Assembly (NCBI GenBank): GCA_022184915.1
Contig: JAGTJU010000001.1
Coordinates: forward strand, 124,001 to 188,000
From: Myxococcales bacterium
GTDB taxonomy: Bacteria > Myxococcota_A > Polyangia > Fen-1088
DNA length: 64,000 nucleotides
Reading direction: 5' to 3'
Within the stretch, counting starts at the first letter, position 1; every line of letters begins with the position of its first letter. The position numbers and the translations under genes were made by a program. Shown piece after piece: positions 27,170 to 36,281 of this stretch. Under the pieces are notes generated by a model. The model saw only the letters and a list, made by a program, of their open reading frames with translations, did not search any database and was not told the origin of the DNA.

Positions 27170-28003
27170 ATGCGGCCCGGCAATCGCTTTCGCTTTCAGT
27201 ATTCCACCGCCTCACAACTGGGACGGATCACGGAAGCCGGCCTCATTCGCAATAGCCAAGGCCCGCACGAGTGGCGCACCTTGGGTCATTACGCGCTGGT
27301 GTATTCGTTGTCGGGCGGCGCCCAGTACCGCGATCGCAATGGCATCCACCAAGACATCGATCCAGGTGACGTGATCCTGCTGTTTCCCGACCTGCCCCAT
27401 GCCTATGGCCCCAAGCCCGGGCAAACGTGGAGCGAGTTTTATCTCATCTTCGACGGCCCCGTGTTCGATCTTTGGCGGGCCAAGGGCATATTGGATCCCA
27501 CCGCGCCCAAACATCACGCCCACCCCGTGGACGTTTGGTTGCGGCGGCTTGAGCAGGTGGTGCAGCGCGCCCGCAAGCCCGGCTTGACGCTGCCGCTGCT
27601 TGAGGTGTGCCGGCTGCAAGACGTGTTGGCGGAAATTGTCACGGGCGGTGCGGCGGCGGCCCGCGGGCAAGGGCCCTTGCCCGAAATCGCTCGCGCGTGC
27701 GCGCTGCTGGCGTCCGACGTAGACCAGTCGGTGGATTTGGCAGACCTGGCGCGAGAAATGGGCATGAGCTACGAAACTTTTCGCAAGAAATTCGTGCAAG
27801 TTGTGGGCGTGCCCCCGGCCCGATACCGCAGCGCGCGATTACTGGAACGGGCGTGCGAGCTGATTCGTCATGGCCACATGACTGACAAGGAAATCGCACT
27901 TGAGCTGGGATTCTGCGACGAATTTCATTTTTCGCGGCGCTTCAAACAGATCATTGGCGTGCCCCCTCGCAGCTACCGCCGCAAAATGTCGCGAACGGCC
28001 TAA
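27170..28003 (+). CDS. AraC-family transcriptional regulator
   Basis: 277 residues. N-terminal cupin sensor domain (about 1-150, including YRDRNGIHQDIDPGDVILLF and FPDLPHAYGP) and a C-terminal double helix-turn-helix (LADLAREMGMSYETFRKKFV and EIALELGFCDEFHFSRRFK, ending VPPRSYRRKM). It probably binds a sugar or sugar acid and controls the adjacent PhyH/isomerase/RhaT genes; this type regulates rhamnose and other sugar operons. Start ATG 27170. The upstream region holds only half-repeat G and a short inverted repeat. Confidence 0.88.
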   Translation: MRPGNRFRFQYSTASQLGRITEAGLIRNSQGPHEWRTLGHYALVYSLSGGAQYRDRNGIHQDIDPGDVILLFPDLPHAYGPKPGQTWSEFYLIFDGPVFDLWRAKGILDPTAPKHHAHPVDVWLRRLEQVVQRARKPGLTLPLLEVCRLQDVLAEIVTGGAAAARGQGPLPEIARACALLASDVDQSVDLADLAREMGMSYETFRKKFVQVVGVPPARYRSARLLERACELIRHGHMTDKEIALELGFCDEFHFSRRFKQIIGVPPRSYRRKMSRTA

Positions 28004-28108
28004 GCGCGGATAGCTCGGGGCGCGCGACCAAAACGCACAAGTCTTTGCCCAAGCCCGCCATGCCCCCGCCCGCCCAAGGCGCGCATGCTTGACGGCAGGG
28101 GGATCGCC

Positions 28109-29023
28109 ATGAACATGGAGCACGCGCAGCCGATCACATCATTGGGCAAGGCCTTGGACACAAGCCCCGAGCGTTTTGGACCAATGCGCCGATCAGACGA
28201 CATCGCCGCCGACACCGTGGCGCTTCAGGCGCGCATGAAGCAAGACGGATACCTGCTGCTGAGCAACTTGTTGGATCGCAACGAAGTGTTGGCCGCGCGC
28301 GGTCCGATCGTGCAAGCGCTGGCCGACGAAGCGCAGCTTGAACCCGGCACCAACATCGACGAGGCCGTGGCCCGGCGTGGTACGGACCTTTACTTTCGCC
28401 CCGATATGGCGGCGCAAAACGCGGCGCTCAAGCATCTGCTCTACAACCCAGAAGGCCGCATGATGCGCTTTTTTGAGGGCTTCTTGGGCGGGCAAGTTCG
28501 GCATTTTGATTTTACATGGTTGCGCTGCGTGGCCCCGGGAAAAGGCACGCCCCCCCATTGCGACATTGTGTACATGGGCCGCGGCACGCACAGGCTTTAC
28601 ACCGCGTGGACGCCGCTCGGCGATGTGGATCTCGACATGGGCGGTGTGATGGTGCTTGAAGGCTCGCATTTGAACGAGCGGTTGCGCAATGGCTACGGCC
28701 AACGCGACGTGGATACCTATTGCAGCAACAAACCCGACGACGATTCGCGCTCAGCGCGCGGGCTTAACGGATGGCTCTCTGACGATCCGGTGAACCTGCA
28801 ACGCGGGTTCAAGGGCCGCTGGCTCACAAGCCCATTCGCGACCGGTGACGTGCTGATCTTCGATATGTTTCTCGTGCATGGGGGCCTCGACAACCGAAGC
28901 CAAAGCTTTCGATTGTCATCCGACAGCCGCTATCAGCTGGCTTGCCAGCCCGTGGACGAACGTTGGGTAGGTGCCGATCCCCCCGGACATGGGCCCGCCA
29001 GCAAACGCGGGAAGATCTGCTGA
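28109..29023 (+). CDS. Phytanoyl-CoA dioxygenase family protein
   Basis: 304-aa Fe(II)/2-oxoglutarate oxygenase (PhyH family). Residues form the double-stranded beta-helix iron site: HCD in GTPPHCDIVYMG (about residue 150), His of FLVHGGLDN (about 256), and the 2-oxoglutarate Arg in SSDSRYQLA (about 275). GGGGGA precedes ATG 28109. Members of this family sit in sugar- and cyclitol-use clusters where they oxidise an unidentified sugar or lipid-linked substrate. It probably shares a transcript with the AraC gene (105 bp apart), and its neighbours suggest a role in sugar uptake and breakdown. Confidence 0.88.
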   Translation: MNMEHAQPITSLGKALDTSPERFGPMRRSDDIAADTVALQARMKQDGYLLLSNLLDRNEVLAARGPIVQALADEAQLEPGTNIDEAVARRGTDLYFRPDMAAQNAALKHLLYNPEGRMMRFFEGFLGGQVRHFDFTWLRCVAPGKGTPPHCDIVYMGRGTHRLYTAWTPLGDVDLDMGGVMVLEGSHLNERLRNGYGQRDVDTYCSNKPDDDSRSARGLNGWLSDDPVNLQRGFKGRWLTSPFATGDVLIFDMFLVHGGLDNRSQSFRLSSDSRYQLACQPVDERWVGADPPGHGPASKRGKIC

Positions 29024-29037
29024 TGTTGCAGGCGCGA

Positions 29038-29868
29038 TCAGGCGCCGCACGCGTCAGCAAAACGCTGGCGCTGGCGCTGCATCTGCCACACGGCCACGTC
29101 CCACATGTTCACGATCGGCGCTTGTGTGTAGGGCATGAGCATCTCATAAGGTGGCGGTCCAAACTCGGGCGTCAGCGTGGAGGTCGTGGCCCCACGTGCG
29201 GCTTGCCGCTGCCAAATTCGCGACCACCAATTTTCGTGGGCCTGAACGTGGGCCTGCCACTGCGGGGCGCGCGGATCGTACACCTGCGGCCCCTGCTCAT
29301 GCCCCACGCGCGCGTGAATGTGCACGGCGTGCTCAATTGCCAAATCGAACGCCGCCTTCTGATCAAACGGCAACCGCTCACACACATTCACCCAATGGCT
29401 GAAGTCTGCCGTGATCTTCAGATCGGCAAACGCGCGCAACATGGCCAGCGTGTCGCGCGGGTTAAACAACACGCGCCCGCGGTGGGTTTCGTGGGCCACC
29501 AGCAATCCCAGGTCGCGTTCAATCGCCAAAGCTTCACGAAAAAACGCCTTGGCTTCTTCGGCCTCCCAACAGTCAACGCCGCTGTGGGCGTTCACGAAGC
29601 GCGGACGCACCTGCGCCGCCACCTCCATCTGCGCGCGAAACGACCGCACGTGGTCTTGCACGCTGCCGCCCGGTTCGGGAAAACATGTGACCACTTGAAA
29701 CACACAGTCGAGGCCATACTCAAGGCAAAGCTCACGGTAAACGTGCGCTTCCATGCCCGCAGGCAGCATGCCCTCCACGCCGTCGTAACCGGCGCCTTTG
29801 ATCCGCGTCAGCAGCGAGGGCGTCACCGCATCCAAACCCCACAAATGCCTCATGACTTGCAATTTCAT
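29038..29868 (-). CDS. Sugar phosphate isomerase/epimerase (TIM barrel)
   Basis: 276 residues of the xylose-isomerase-like TIM-barrel superfamily: VEGMLPAGMEAHVYREL, RFVNAHSGVDCWEAEE, LLVAHETHRGRVLFNP (metal-ligand His/Glu), ITADFSHWVNVCERL, IHARVGHEQGPQVYDP. These residues form the metal-binding set of AP_endonuc_2-type isomerases. It is convergent with the PhyH gene and divergent from RhaT, all within one sugar-metabolism locus. The start at 29868 (MKLQVMRHLWG) is the usual opening of the barrel. Substrate unknown. Confidence 0.85.
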   Translation of the reverse strand: MKLQVMRHLWGLDAVTPSLLTRIKGAGYDGVEGMLPAGMEAHVYRELCLEYGLDCVFQVVTCFPEPGGSVQDHVRSFRAQMEVAAQVRPRFVNAHSGVDCWEAEEAKAFFREALAIERDLGLLVAHETHRGRVLFNPRDTLAMLRAFADLKITADFSHWVNVCERLPFDQKAAFDLAIEHAVHIHARVGHEQGPQVYDPRAPQWQAHVQAHENWWSRIWQRQAARGATTSTLTPEFGPPPYEMLMPYTQAPIVNMWDVAVWQMQRQRQRFADACGA

Positions 29869-29981
29869 ACAGCTGCCATGATGGGCGCCGCGGCTTGCGA
29901 AGGCCATGTGCCCGCTGGTGGGCGGCATGGACAATCTGGTCAAATGCGAAAGCGGCCATCGAGGCCAAGAAGTGGCACAGC

Positions 29982-30974
29982 ATGAGCGCTTTGTTTGCGG
30001 TGTTGTTTCACGGCATTGGCGGCCTGGCCGCCGGCAGTTTCTACGTGCCTTTTCGTCGCGTACGCGGGTGGTCGTGGGAAAGCTATTGGCTGGTCAATGG
30101 CGTGTTCGCGTGGCTGTTGATGCCGTGGCTGGTGGTGCTGGCCATGGTGCCGCATTGGGAGCGGCTTATGCAATCGGCGTCCGAGAATGTAATCCTCTCC
30201 TGCTTTGGCTTTGGCTTGTTGTGGGGCATTGGCGGCCTGACCTTCGGCATGACCATGCGCTACCTAGGCGTGTCTTTGGGCATGGCGGTGGCCTTGGGCT
30301 TCTGTGCGGCCTTCGGCACCTTGGTGCCCATGCTGCAGCAAGGGCAGTTGGGATTTCTGGTCACGCAAGCTTCGGGCTTGGCCACGTTGGGCGGGGTGGC
30401 CTTGTGTGTGGTTGGCATCGCGTTGTGCGGACAAGCCGGCATGCTGAAAGAGCGCGAGCTATCGCCCTCACAACAGCGGGCCACGGTGGCCGAGTTTCAT
30501 TTGGGGCGCGGCTTGCTGGTGGCGGTGGTGTCGGGGCTACTGAGCGCGTGTTTCGCCTTCGGCCTAGCGGCTGGCAAACCGCTGGCGTCCTTGGCGCTGG
30601 CCGAAGGAACGCCAAATTTGTGGCAGAACAGCGTCGCGTTCGTGTTCATCATGGGCGGAGGCTTCACCACGAACTTGCTGTGGTGCACGTTCTTGCATGC
30701 GCGCAACCGCAGCAGCGGCGATTACGTTGACACCCAAAAGCCGCTGGCGAACAACTACCTATTTTCGGGAATGGCAGGGGTTATTTGGTACAGCCAATTC
30801 ATGTTCTATGGATTTGGCTCCACCTACTTGGGCACCTACGACTTCGCCGGCTGGACGCTGCACATGGCGTTCATCATCGTATTCTCCACCCTGTGGGGCT
30901 TGCAACTTGGCGAGTGGCAGGGATGTGGTCGCCCGGCAGCCAGCTTAGGGCGCAAGGCGGCTTACGTTAGTTGA
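29982..30974 (+). CDS. rhaT: L-rhamnose/H+ symporter-like transporter, C-terminally truncated
   Basis: About 316 transporter-derived residues of RhaT type in the cytoplasmic membrane: SFYVPFRRVRGWSWESYWL, WLVNGVFAWLLMPWL, RYLGVSLGMAVALGFCAAFG, GWTLHMAFIIVFSTLWGLQL. E. coli RhaT is 344 aa and ends with a further helix after the LGEWQG region. Here the homology stops at GEWQGC, and the last 15 codons (GRPAASLGRKAAYVS) are read from repeat A. So the last membrane helix is lost and activity is doubtful. Start ATG 29982 (MSALFAVL); divergent from the isomerase gene. Confidence 0.85.
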   Translation: MSALFAVLFHGIGGLAAGSFYVPFRRVRGWSWESYWLVNGVFAWLLMPWLVVLAMVPHWERLMQSASENVILSCFGFGLLWGIGGLTFGMTMRYLGVSLGMAVALGFCAAFGTLVPMLQQGQLGFLVTQASGLATLGGVALCVVGIALCGQAGMLKERELSPSQQRATVAEFHLGRGLLVAVVSGLLSACFAFGLAAGKPLASLALAEGTPNLWQNSVAFVFIMGGGFTTNLLWCTFLHARNRSSGDYVDTQKPLANNYLFSGMAGVIWYSQFMFYGFGSTYLGTYDFAGWTLHMAFIIVFSTLWGLQLGEWQGCGRPAASLGRKAAYVS

Positions 30975-31036
30975 CAGAACATATTTTATCGGGCTTTCTG
31001 ACTCGACGCGTTGTCTCCTTTAAACTTCCTATCCAC
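30931..31036 (+). repeat. Interspersed 106-bp repeat, copy A
   Basis: GCCCGGCAGCC... to ...TTCCTATCCAC, 106 bp, identical to copies B and C. Two modules: a left 64-bp part bounded by GCCCG/CGGGC inverted ends with the core GCTTACGTTAGTTGACAG, and a right 42-bp part. It truncates the RhaT gene on the left. No target duplication. Confidence 0.95.
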
Positions 31037-31093
31037 TTTACCTGCGGCAATGGCCTCCGTAGAGGCCAAGGCTACAAGCAAAACTGCGACGAT

Positions 31094-31115
31094 GTTTGAG
31101 CGCACCCGCTCAAAC
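31094..31115 (-). terminator. Stem-loop terminator of the 31125 gene
   Basis: GTTTGAGCG/CGCTCAAAC, a perfect 9-bp stem with a 4-nt loop, 9 bp beyond the stop of the minus-strand lipoprotein gene. No T-run follows. Confidence 0.55.
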
Positions 31116-31124
31116 TAACATTCG

Positions 31125-34100
31125 CTAGGGCACGGTGCACATCGACAAGTTGAACTTGTTCGGTGTGGCGCCGGTGAGGTTTCCGCAAGCCGAGATTCCG
31201 CCTTGTGGATCGCCCGCTTGGCAGGTGTTGATATTTGGGTAGTTGCGGCTAACCGTTCCTGAGGTGCTTCCGCAGTTGACGGTCTGGGTCTTGATGGCAG
31301 CGTCTTGCAAAGTGTTGCCCACCGCGTTCAAGGTCTGACCCTTGTTGTCGGTGATGGCCATTTGTACGCCTGCGCCCTTGTTGGTGAGACCGGAGCCTTG
31401 GGCAGCTTGCAGAACGTTGCCGCCTGCAGAGCCCGATGTACCTAGGTCGATGGTTGAGAGGTCATAAACCGTATAGGTCCAGTTCGCTGGAGTGCCGCCA
31501 GCATTGGCGATCGTTGCCGTTGGTCCGTTTTCAACATACACGCCTGAACGAGCGCTGCCGAGAATGACGCTGTTGCGAATCTTCACGTTCGCTCCAGCCA
31601 TCAAACCAACACCGTTCGCCGTGCCTGAGTTCTGGTCCCACACCGCGATGCCGTCGAACGAGTTTGCAGGTGACGCGGTGCCGAGCCCATTCAAAGTAAC
31701 GTTGCTGCAGTTTCCTTGTACGGCGATAGCTGCGGGCAGAGGCGCCAAGGCTTGGTTTGCGCTGTATTGAGTGGCAACAGAAACACAAGGTAGGACGTAA
31801 ATGCCAGCGGTTGTATTCCCCTTGATAACAAAGGTCCCAAGAGAGCCTCCATTAACCAGTGGCCATGAAGCTACGCCGGTTGCAGTAACCTGGCCACGAT
31901 CCGTTACCACGATTCCGTAAGTGTTGTTCGACAACGATATGGCGTCAGGTCCGGGCCCAGCGTTCAATGTGATTTTTCCGTTGTGCAAAACGTGGATGGC
32001 ACCGTTGCCGCCTGCGCCTGAGACACTCAGCCCACCTTGAACTGTCAACACACCCGAAGGCGTGTTTGCAACAGCCCCGTTTTTCTCCAAAAGAATCGAT
32101 GTGTATCGCGTGTTCCGGATCGTGAGGTGGTCGATGACCGTTGTGTCGTCCGAGCCTTGGAAGGCGCGGATTGCATAGCTAGCTTTCGCGGCGTCGGTGG
32201 AAATATCCGCCGATTCAATGATCATCTGCGACACCCTTGAGTTTGGCGCAGCCATCGCGAAAGCGAAATTGCCTGCAGGCACCTTTATGGTTGGAACGTC
32301 CGTGCCGGCACCGCGGATGATGCGGTTCGCTGGCACAATGCGGACGCTGGCCCCGTTCATCAGCGTTTGCGCGATGCCTATGGGGAAAACTTCATTTGCG
32401 GTGGCCACAACGTTTCCTGTTGCTTTTACGTTGATCGTGGCGGTTTGGTTGCTGGCTGCCAATTGCAGCAAGGCGTACGTGATGGTCTTCCATGAGCATG
32501 TGCTGTTGCCTGTCACTCCGGCCGTGTCGGAGCCGTTTAGTGGATCAACGTAGTAGTTGCCGTCTGTAACAGTGGTGCACAGCACGCATTGGTTGTTGGT
32601 ACAGATCTGACCGAACTGGCAATCCGATGCCGCGCAGCAGTTACCAGTGACACAGCTGTTGCCACCGCCGTTGGCCGCGCAACAGTAGTTTGCCGTGGGG
32701 TTCGCGCTGCATGTGGCGTTTGGTTGGCCGCAAGTAGCAGAGACACATTGGCCCTGTTTCGCGCCAGCGGCGACGTTACAGATGGTTGCTGCCCCGTAAA
32801 CCGCATCACCTTGGCAAACGCTATTTGAAGCGCACGCCGTACATTTGTTGTTGGTGCACACTTTTCCTTGGTTTGCGCCAATGCAGTCGCTAGAGGTGCG
32901 GCAATCGCCAGGAACGCATGCGCCCTGTGAACAGACACTCGTGGCATTGTACTGGTTGGTGCAAGCGGCGTCTCCAGGTGCGTCCTCTGTACAAGCAGCG
33001 CAGGCGCTTTGTGCATTGCAAAGCTTTCCTACGTCGTTGCCCAAACAACCTTGCGCCGTTCGGCAACCAGGCTTGCAAGCTCCAGAAAGACAGACGTTTC
33101 CGTCGCCGTACTTGGTTGCACAGGCTGCATCATCTGTCACGTCCGTACAAGCGGCACACGAAAGAGATTTGCACAGCTGACCATTGCTGCACGTCGCATC
33201 CGTGCGACAACCAGCTTGGCAGGTTCCTGCTTTGCAAATGTCACCTGCGGTGTAGCGGGCCGAGCACGCAGCGTCGTCTGCATCGGTGCTGGCACAAGCG
33301 GCGCAAACGAGGTTTTGGCAAAGCTGGCCGTTAGTGCATGCAGCATTCGTGCGGCAGCCTATTTGGCATTTGCCTGCTGTGCAGATGTTTCCTGCGCCAA
33401 GAGCAGCCGCGCACTTGGCATCGTCGTCTACGTCGGTGCAAGCGGAGCAGACGTTGGAAACACAAAGTTGGCCATTGCTGCATTCGCTATCGGCTCGGCA
33501 GTTTGCAACCACGCAGCTGCCGCTGATGCACAAGTTGTTGTTTCCGTAACGAGCTTGGCAACGTGTGTCTGCCGTGTTGCCGCCACACGCTGCGCAGGCG
33601 CCATTTTCGCAAACGGTGCCGCCGCCGCATTGTGCGTCCGTTGCGCAAGTCCCTTGCGAACAAGCTCCCGCTGAACAGACGCTGGTTGCGCCATAGCGTG
33701 CAATACACAAAGCGTTGTCGCCTGAGGTGCAGGCCGCACAAACATTGGAAGCGTTGCAGATCTGCCCACCGGAACAGGTGGCTTGAGAACGACATCCATC
33801 TTTGCAAACACCTGCGTTGCAGATGGCTGCAGAACCGTATCGCGTGGCGCAGTCGCCGTCGTCGGCGGGGCCGGCACAGGCTGTACATTGGTTAGATTTA
33901 CAAAGTTGGCCCGATTGACAATCGCCATCGGCGCGGCAATTGGCCGTTTGGCAAGCGCCAGCGATACAAAGCTTTCCCGCGCCGCAGGCTACGTCGCTGG
34001 TGCAAGCCGCGCACTTGTTGTTTGTGCACACTTGTCCGTTGCTACATTCGCTGGTGTTGCGGCATGTGGCATCAACACAGGCGCCGGCGATGCAGAGTGA

Positions 34101-34628
34101 ACCCGCACCGTAACTGGCCTTGCATGTCGCATCGTCCGTGATGTCTGCACAAACGACACAGACTTTGCTGCGACACAGTCCATTCTTTCCGCTGACTTGG
34201 CAGGCACTGTTTTCAGCGCTGCAAGCCCCGGCCGTATCCGCACCCGCATCGGCCATCATGCCAGCGATTCCGCCCATGCCAGCGACGCCGCCCATGCCGC
34301 CCATGACGGGTGCATCGGGACCACCATCTACGCCCGGTTGTCCGCCCATCATCATCATTGCGGCCCCGCCCGTGCCACCCAAAGGCATCGCATTGCCCCC
34401 GGCGCCAACACTGGTGCCACCCGAACCGGCCCCGCCGCCTACCATATTCGTGCCACCCGTCCCAGCGCCGGCGTCAATCTCGTCGCCGATCCCTCCGCCC
34501 TTCTTGGTCGATCCCCCGCAGCTTGCAGCCAGGAAGGCGGCAAACAGGATGAAGGCTGCTTTTTGCAGCGGAACTCCACTAGGAAGGCAGAGACTTGGGC
34601 ACTGGTCGGATACGGCGTTCATGCGCAT
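31125..34628 (-). CDS. Giant Cys-repeat / beta-helix lipoprotein
   Basis: 1167 residues. The signal peptide ends AAFLAASCGG; then a Gly/Met-rich low-complexity linker (about 45-130), then about a dozen Cys-rich repeats (about 135-680) of the form CRTDATCSNGQLCKSLSCAA plus CxxKYGxGNxCLSGAC. From about 690 on it is a right-handed parallel beta-helix region that starts like DUF1565 proteins (YYVDPLNGSD, SCSWKTITYALLQL) with many SNNTYGIVVTDRGQV-like rungs. It is probably a cell-surface adhesin or polysaccharide-binding protein. CAAGGACA precedes the start at 34628. Confidence 0.85.
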   Translation of the reverse strand: MRMNAVSDQCPSLCLPSGVPLQKAAFILFAAFLAASCGGSTKKGGGIGDEIDAGAGTGGTNMVGGGAGSGGTSVGAGGNAMPLGGTGGAAMMMMGGQPGVDGGPDAPVMGGMGGVAGMGGIAGMMADAGADTAGACSAENSACQVSGKNGLCRSKVCVVCADITDDATCKASYGAGSLCIAGACVDATCRNTSECSNGQVCTNNKCAACTSDVACGAGKLCIAGACQTANCRADGDCQSGQLCKSNQCTACAGPADDGDCATRYGSAAICNAGVCKDGCRSQATCSGGQICNASNVCAACTSGDNALCIARYGATSVCSAGACSQGTCATDAQCGGGTVCENGACAACGGNTADTRCQARYGNNNLCISGSCVVANCRADSECSNGQLCVSNVCSACTDVDDDAKCAAALGAGNICTAGKCQIGCRTNAACTNGQLCQNLVCAACASTDADDAACSARYTAGDICKAGTCQAGCRTDATCSNGQLCKSLSCAACTDVTDDAACATKYGDGNVCLSGACKPGCRTAQGCLGNDVGKLCNAQSACAACTEDAPGDAACTNQYNATSVCSQGACVPGDCRTSSDCIGANQGKVCTNNKCTACASNSVCQGDAVYGAATICNVAAGAKQGQCVSATCGQPNATCSANPTANYCCAANGGGNSCVTGNCCAASDCQFGQICTNNQCVLCTTVTDGNYYVDPLNGSDTAGVTGNSTCSWKTITYALLQLAASNQTATINVKATGNVVATANEVFPIGIAQTLMNGASVRIVPANRIIRGAGTDVPTIKVPAGNFAFAMAAPNSRVSQMIIESADISTDAAKASYAIRAFQGSDDTTVIDHLTIRNTRYTSILLEKNGAVANTPSGVLTVQGGLSVSGAGGNGAIHVLHNGKITLNAGPGPDAISLSNNTYGIVVTDRGQVTATGVASWPLVNGGSLGTFVIKGNTTAGIYVLPCVSVATQYSANQALAPLPAAIAVQGNCSNVTLNGLGTASPANSFDGIAVWDQNSGTANGVGLMAGANVKIRNSVILGSARSGVYVENGPTATIANAGGTPANWTYTVYDLSTIDLGTSGSAGGNVLQAAQGSGLTNKGAGVQMAITDNKGQTLNAVGNTLQDAAIKTQTVNCGSTSGTVSRNYPNINTCQAGDPQGGISACGNLTGATPNKFNLSMCTVP

Positions 34629-34686
34629 GGTTTGTCCTTGAGAAAATCCTGACGCGTCAATTCGGTGGCTCCTCGGTCCTTCTTGA

Positions 34687-34792
34687 GCCCGGCAGCCAGC
34701 TTAGGGCGCAAGGCGGCTTACGTTAGTTGACAGAACATATTTTATCGGGCTTTCTGACTCGACGCGTTGTCTCCTTTAAACTTCCTATCCAC
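34687..34792 (+). repeat. Interspersed 106-bp repeat, copy B
   Basis: Identical to copy A. It separates the upstream region of the giant lipoprotein gene (left) from a truncated S46 peptidase gene (right). The flanks share no target duplication. Confidence 0.95.
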
Positions 34793-35246
34793 CCGCCTTG
34801 AGGGCGTCATGATAGCGCTCGCCATCTAAGCCCTGCGTGGCTTTGACAATGGAGTCGGTGACGTCGGTTATCTCTTGCAGCTGGTGCACCTCCATATCGG
34901 GGCAGCGGCGTTCATCCGTTTGCGCTTTCGCAACGAAGCCTTGCGCTGCCAAATCACGCTCTTTCGTAGATAGAGCTTGGATGCAGGTGCGCGCACAGTG
35001 GTGGTTCGTGGCCACCAGGCCTTCGCCGCTGACGAAGCTGCCGGAACAGCCACCCGCCAACCGCACCGAGGCATGCATCACCCGCGACAGCCACGCGTCA
35101 TCAGGCAAAAAATCATAGGCCGCTTTCACCTTGGCCTTGGGGAAGTTGTCGAACGTCCACATGCCTTCGTCAGCGCGCGCCAACGGGGCCCCCGAAAGGA
35201 TGAAAGGGACCAAACACCACATGGCAGGGCGAAACATGCGCCGCAT
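34785..35246 (-). pseudogene. S46-type serine peptidase (DPP7/11-like), N-terminal fragment
   Basis: Only about 150 of the usual ~700 residues remain. Signal peptide (MRRMFRPAMWCLVPFILSGA), then EGMWTFDNFPKAKVKAAYDF and the catalytic-His motif CSGSFVSGEGLVATNHHCA, both typical of S46 dipeptidyl peptidases. The Ser/Asp part is missing. The frame runs into repeat B and stops at 34785, so the truncation point is the repeat edge. Confidence 0.85.
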
Positions 35247-35425
35247 TGTAGCGGCTTTACCCAAAGGGCGCCTTACACCCGGTCTGGGCCGTTATAGGAC
35301 GCAACACATGTCATTCGTCAAGCTGGCGCAATCCGCCGATGAGGTGCGACTTTGCTTCGCCGTCATGAAGCAACTGCGCGCGGCGTGGCGGGCTTTCGTA
35401 TCTTCTATTTCGCGAGCAATGCGCA

Positions 35426-35962
35426 TTAGGGGCGGGCGCGAAGCGGTCCGTGGGCTGCGCATAAGGGACACTTAGGCTTGAGGGCGTCGCTGGCTTGTGC
35501 CACGACGCCGCAATCAATACAATCGACGCTGATTCCGTGAAATCCAGGGTCATGCATTTCGGTGCTGGTGCGAGCCTTGCCCGCGCGCTGACCGTCGTGC
35601 ATGACTTCGACGGGTAACAACGCCACATAGCGCACTTCCTCATCATGGCAGCTGGGGCATGCGGTGGGCACGGGCCAACCGTTGCAGGTGCTCAGCACTT
35701 TCGGCAATGCGCCGGCTGCGTTGCACCGAGGGCAGACCTCGCTTTTGAACACAACCTTCTTACAGTCACCGCAGCTGACCTCAAAGACGCCATCAACGAA
35801 TTTCTCTCCATCGTATATCCACGTGATGGCACCCACAGGCTCGCCCGCCATCAGCGGCAGGCGGCCATCAACTAAGGCGCGGAACAAGAACCGGCTGGAT
35901 TTGCACGCCGTGCAGCCTTGGGTCACCAGTTCGCTTAGGCCGGCTTCTGTCAGTGCGCCCAC
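35426..35962 (-). CDS. Zinc-ribbon protein, conserved hypothetical
   Basis: 178 residues with five paired-Cys knuckles: CTACKS, CGDCKK, CPRC, CPSCH, and CIDCG/CPLC near the C-terminus. Such proteins bind structural zinc and are often nucleic-acid- or protein-binding; no partner is visible. There is no signal peptide, so it is cytoplasmic. The start at 35962 (MGALTEAGLSEL) is plausible but without a strong ribosome-binding site. Confidence 0.65.
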   Translation of the reverse strand: MGALTEAGLSELVTQGCTACKSSRFLFRALVDGRLPLMAGEPVGAITWIYDGEKFVDGVFEVSCGDCKKVVFKSEVCPRCNAAGALPKVLSTCNGWPVPTACPSCHDEEVRYVALLPVEVMHDGQRAGKARTSTEMHDPGFHGISVDCIDCGVVAQASDALKPKCPLCAAHGPLRARP

Positions 35963-36060
35963 GCTTAGAACCGTACCTATAAGGCGCAGGGGTGTCGACT
36001 GTGCGAACGCAAACGTCAGCGTCTCAGGTCGGGAGCCAGGCCTAAATACGGGAAGATTTC

Positions 36061-36281
36061 GTTCGAGATTGACCCGGAAAGTTGGGTTCGCGCGACCCTA
36101 CGAAGATGACGTGCCAGTTTTCAGTCCATTCGCGGTTTATGGGCATGGGCGTGTTTCCAATAGCCTTTGTGACCCTGGGGCTCCCCTGGAGCGTCTCGTG
36201 CACGGGCAACATTGGAACAGGCGGCCAAGACAACCAGCAAAGTGACAATGCGCCGGGTCAAGGTTCTGAGCCAACGCCTGG
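36061..36281 (+). repeat. Duplicated promoter/signal-peptide segment, copy 1
   Basis: TTCGAGATTGACCCGGAAAG onward; about 220 bp that are about 90% identical to 39255-39475. It covers the upstream region, start codon, signal peptide and linker of the DUF1592 gene, after which the two genes diverge sharply. Confidence 0.85.
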
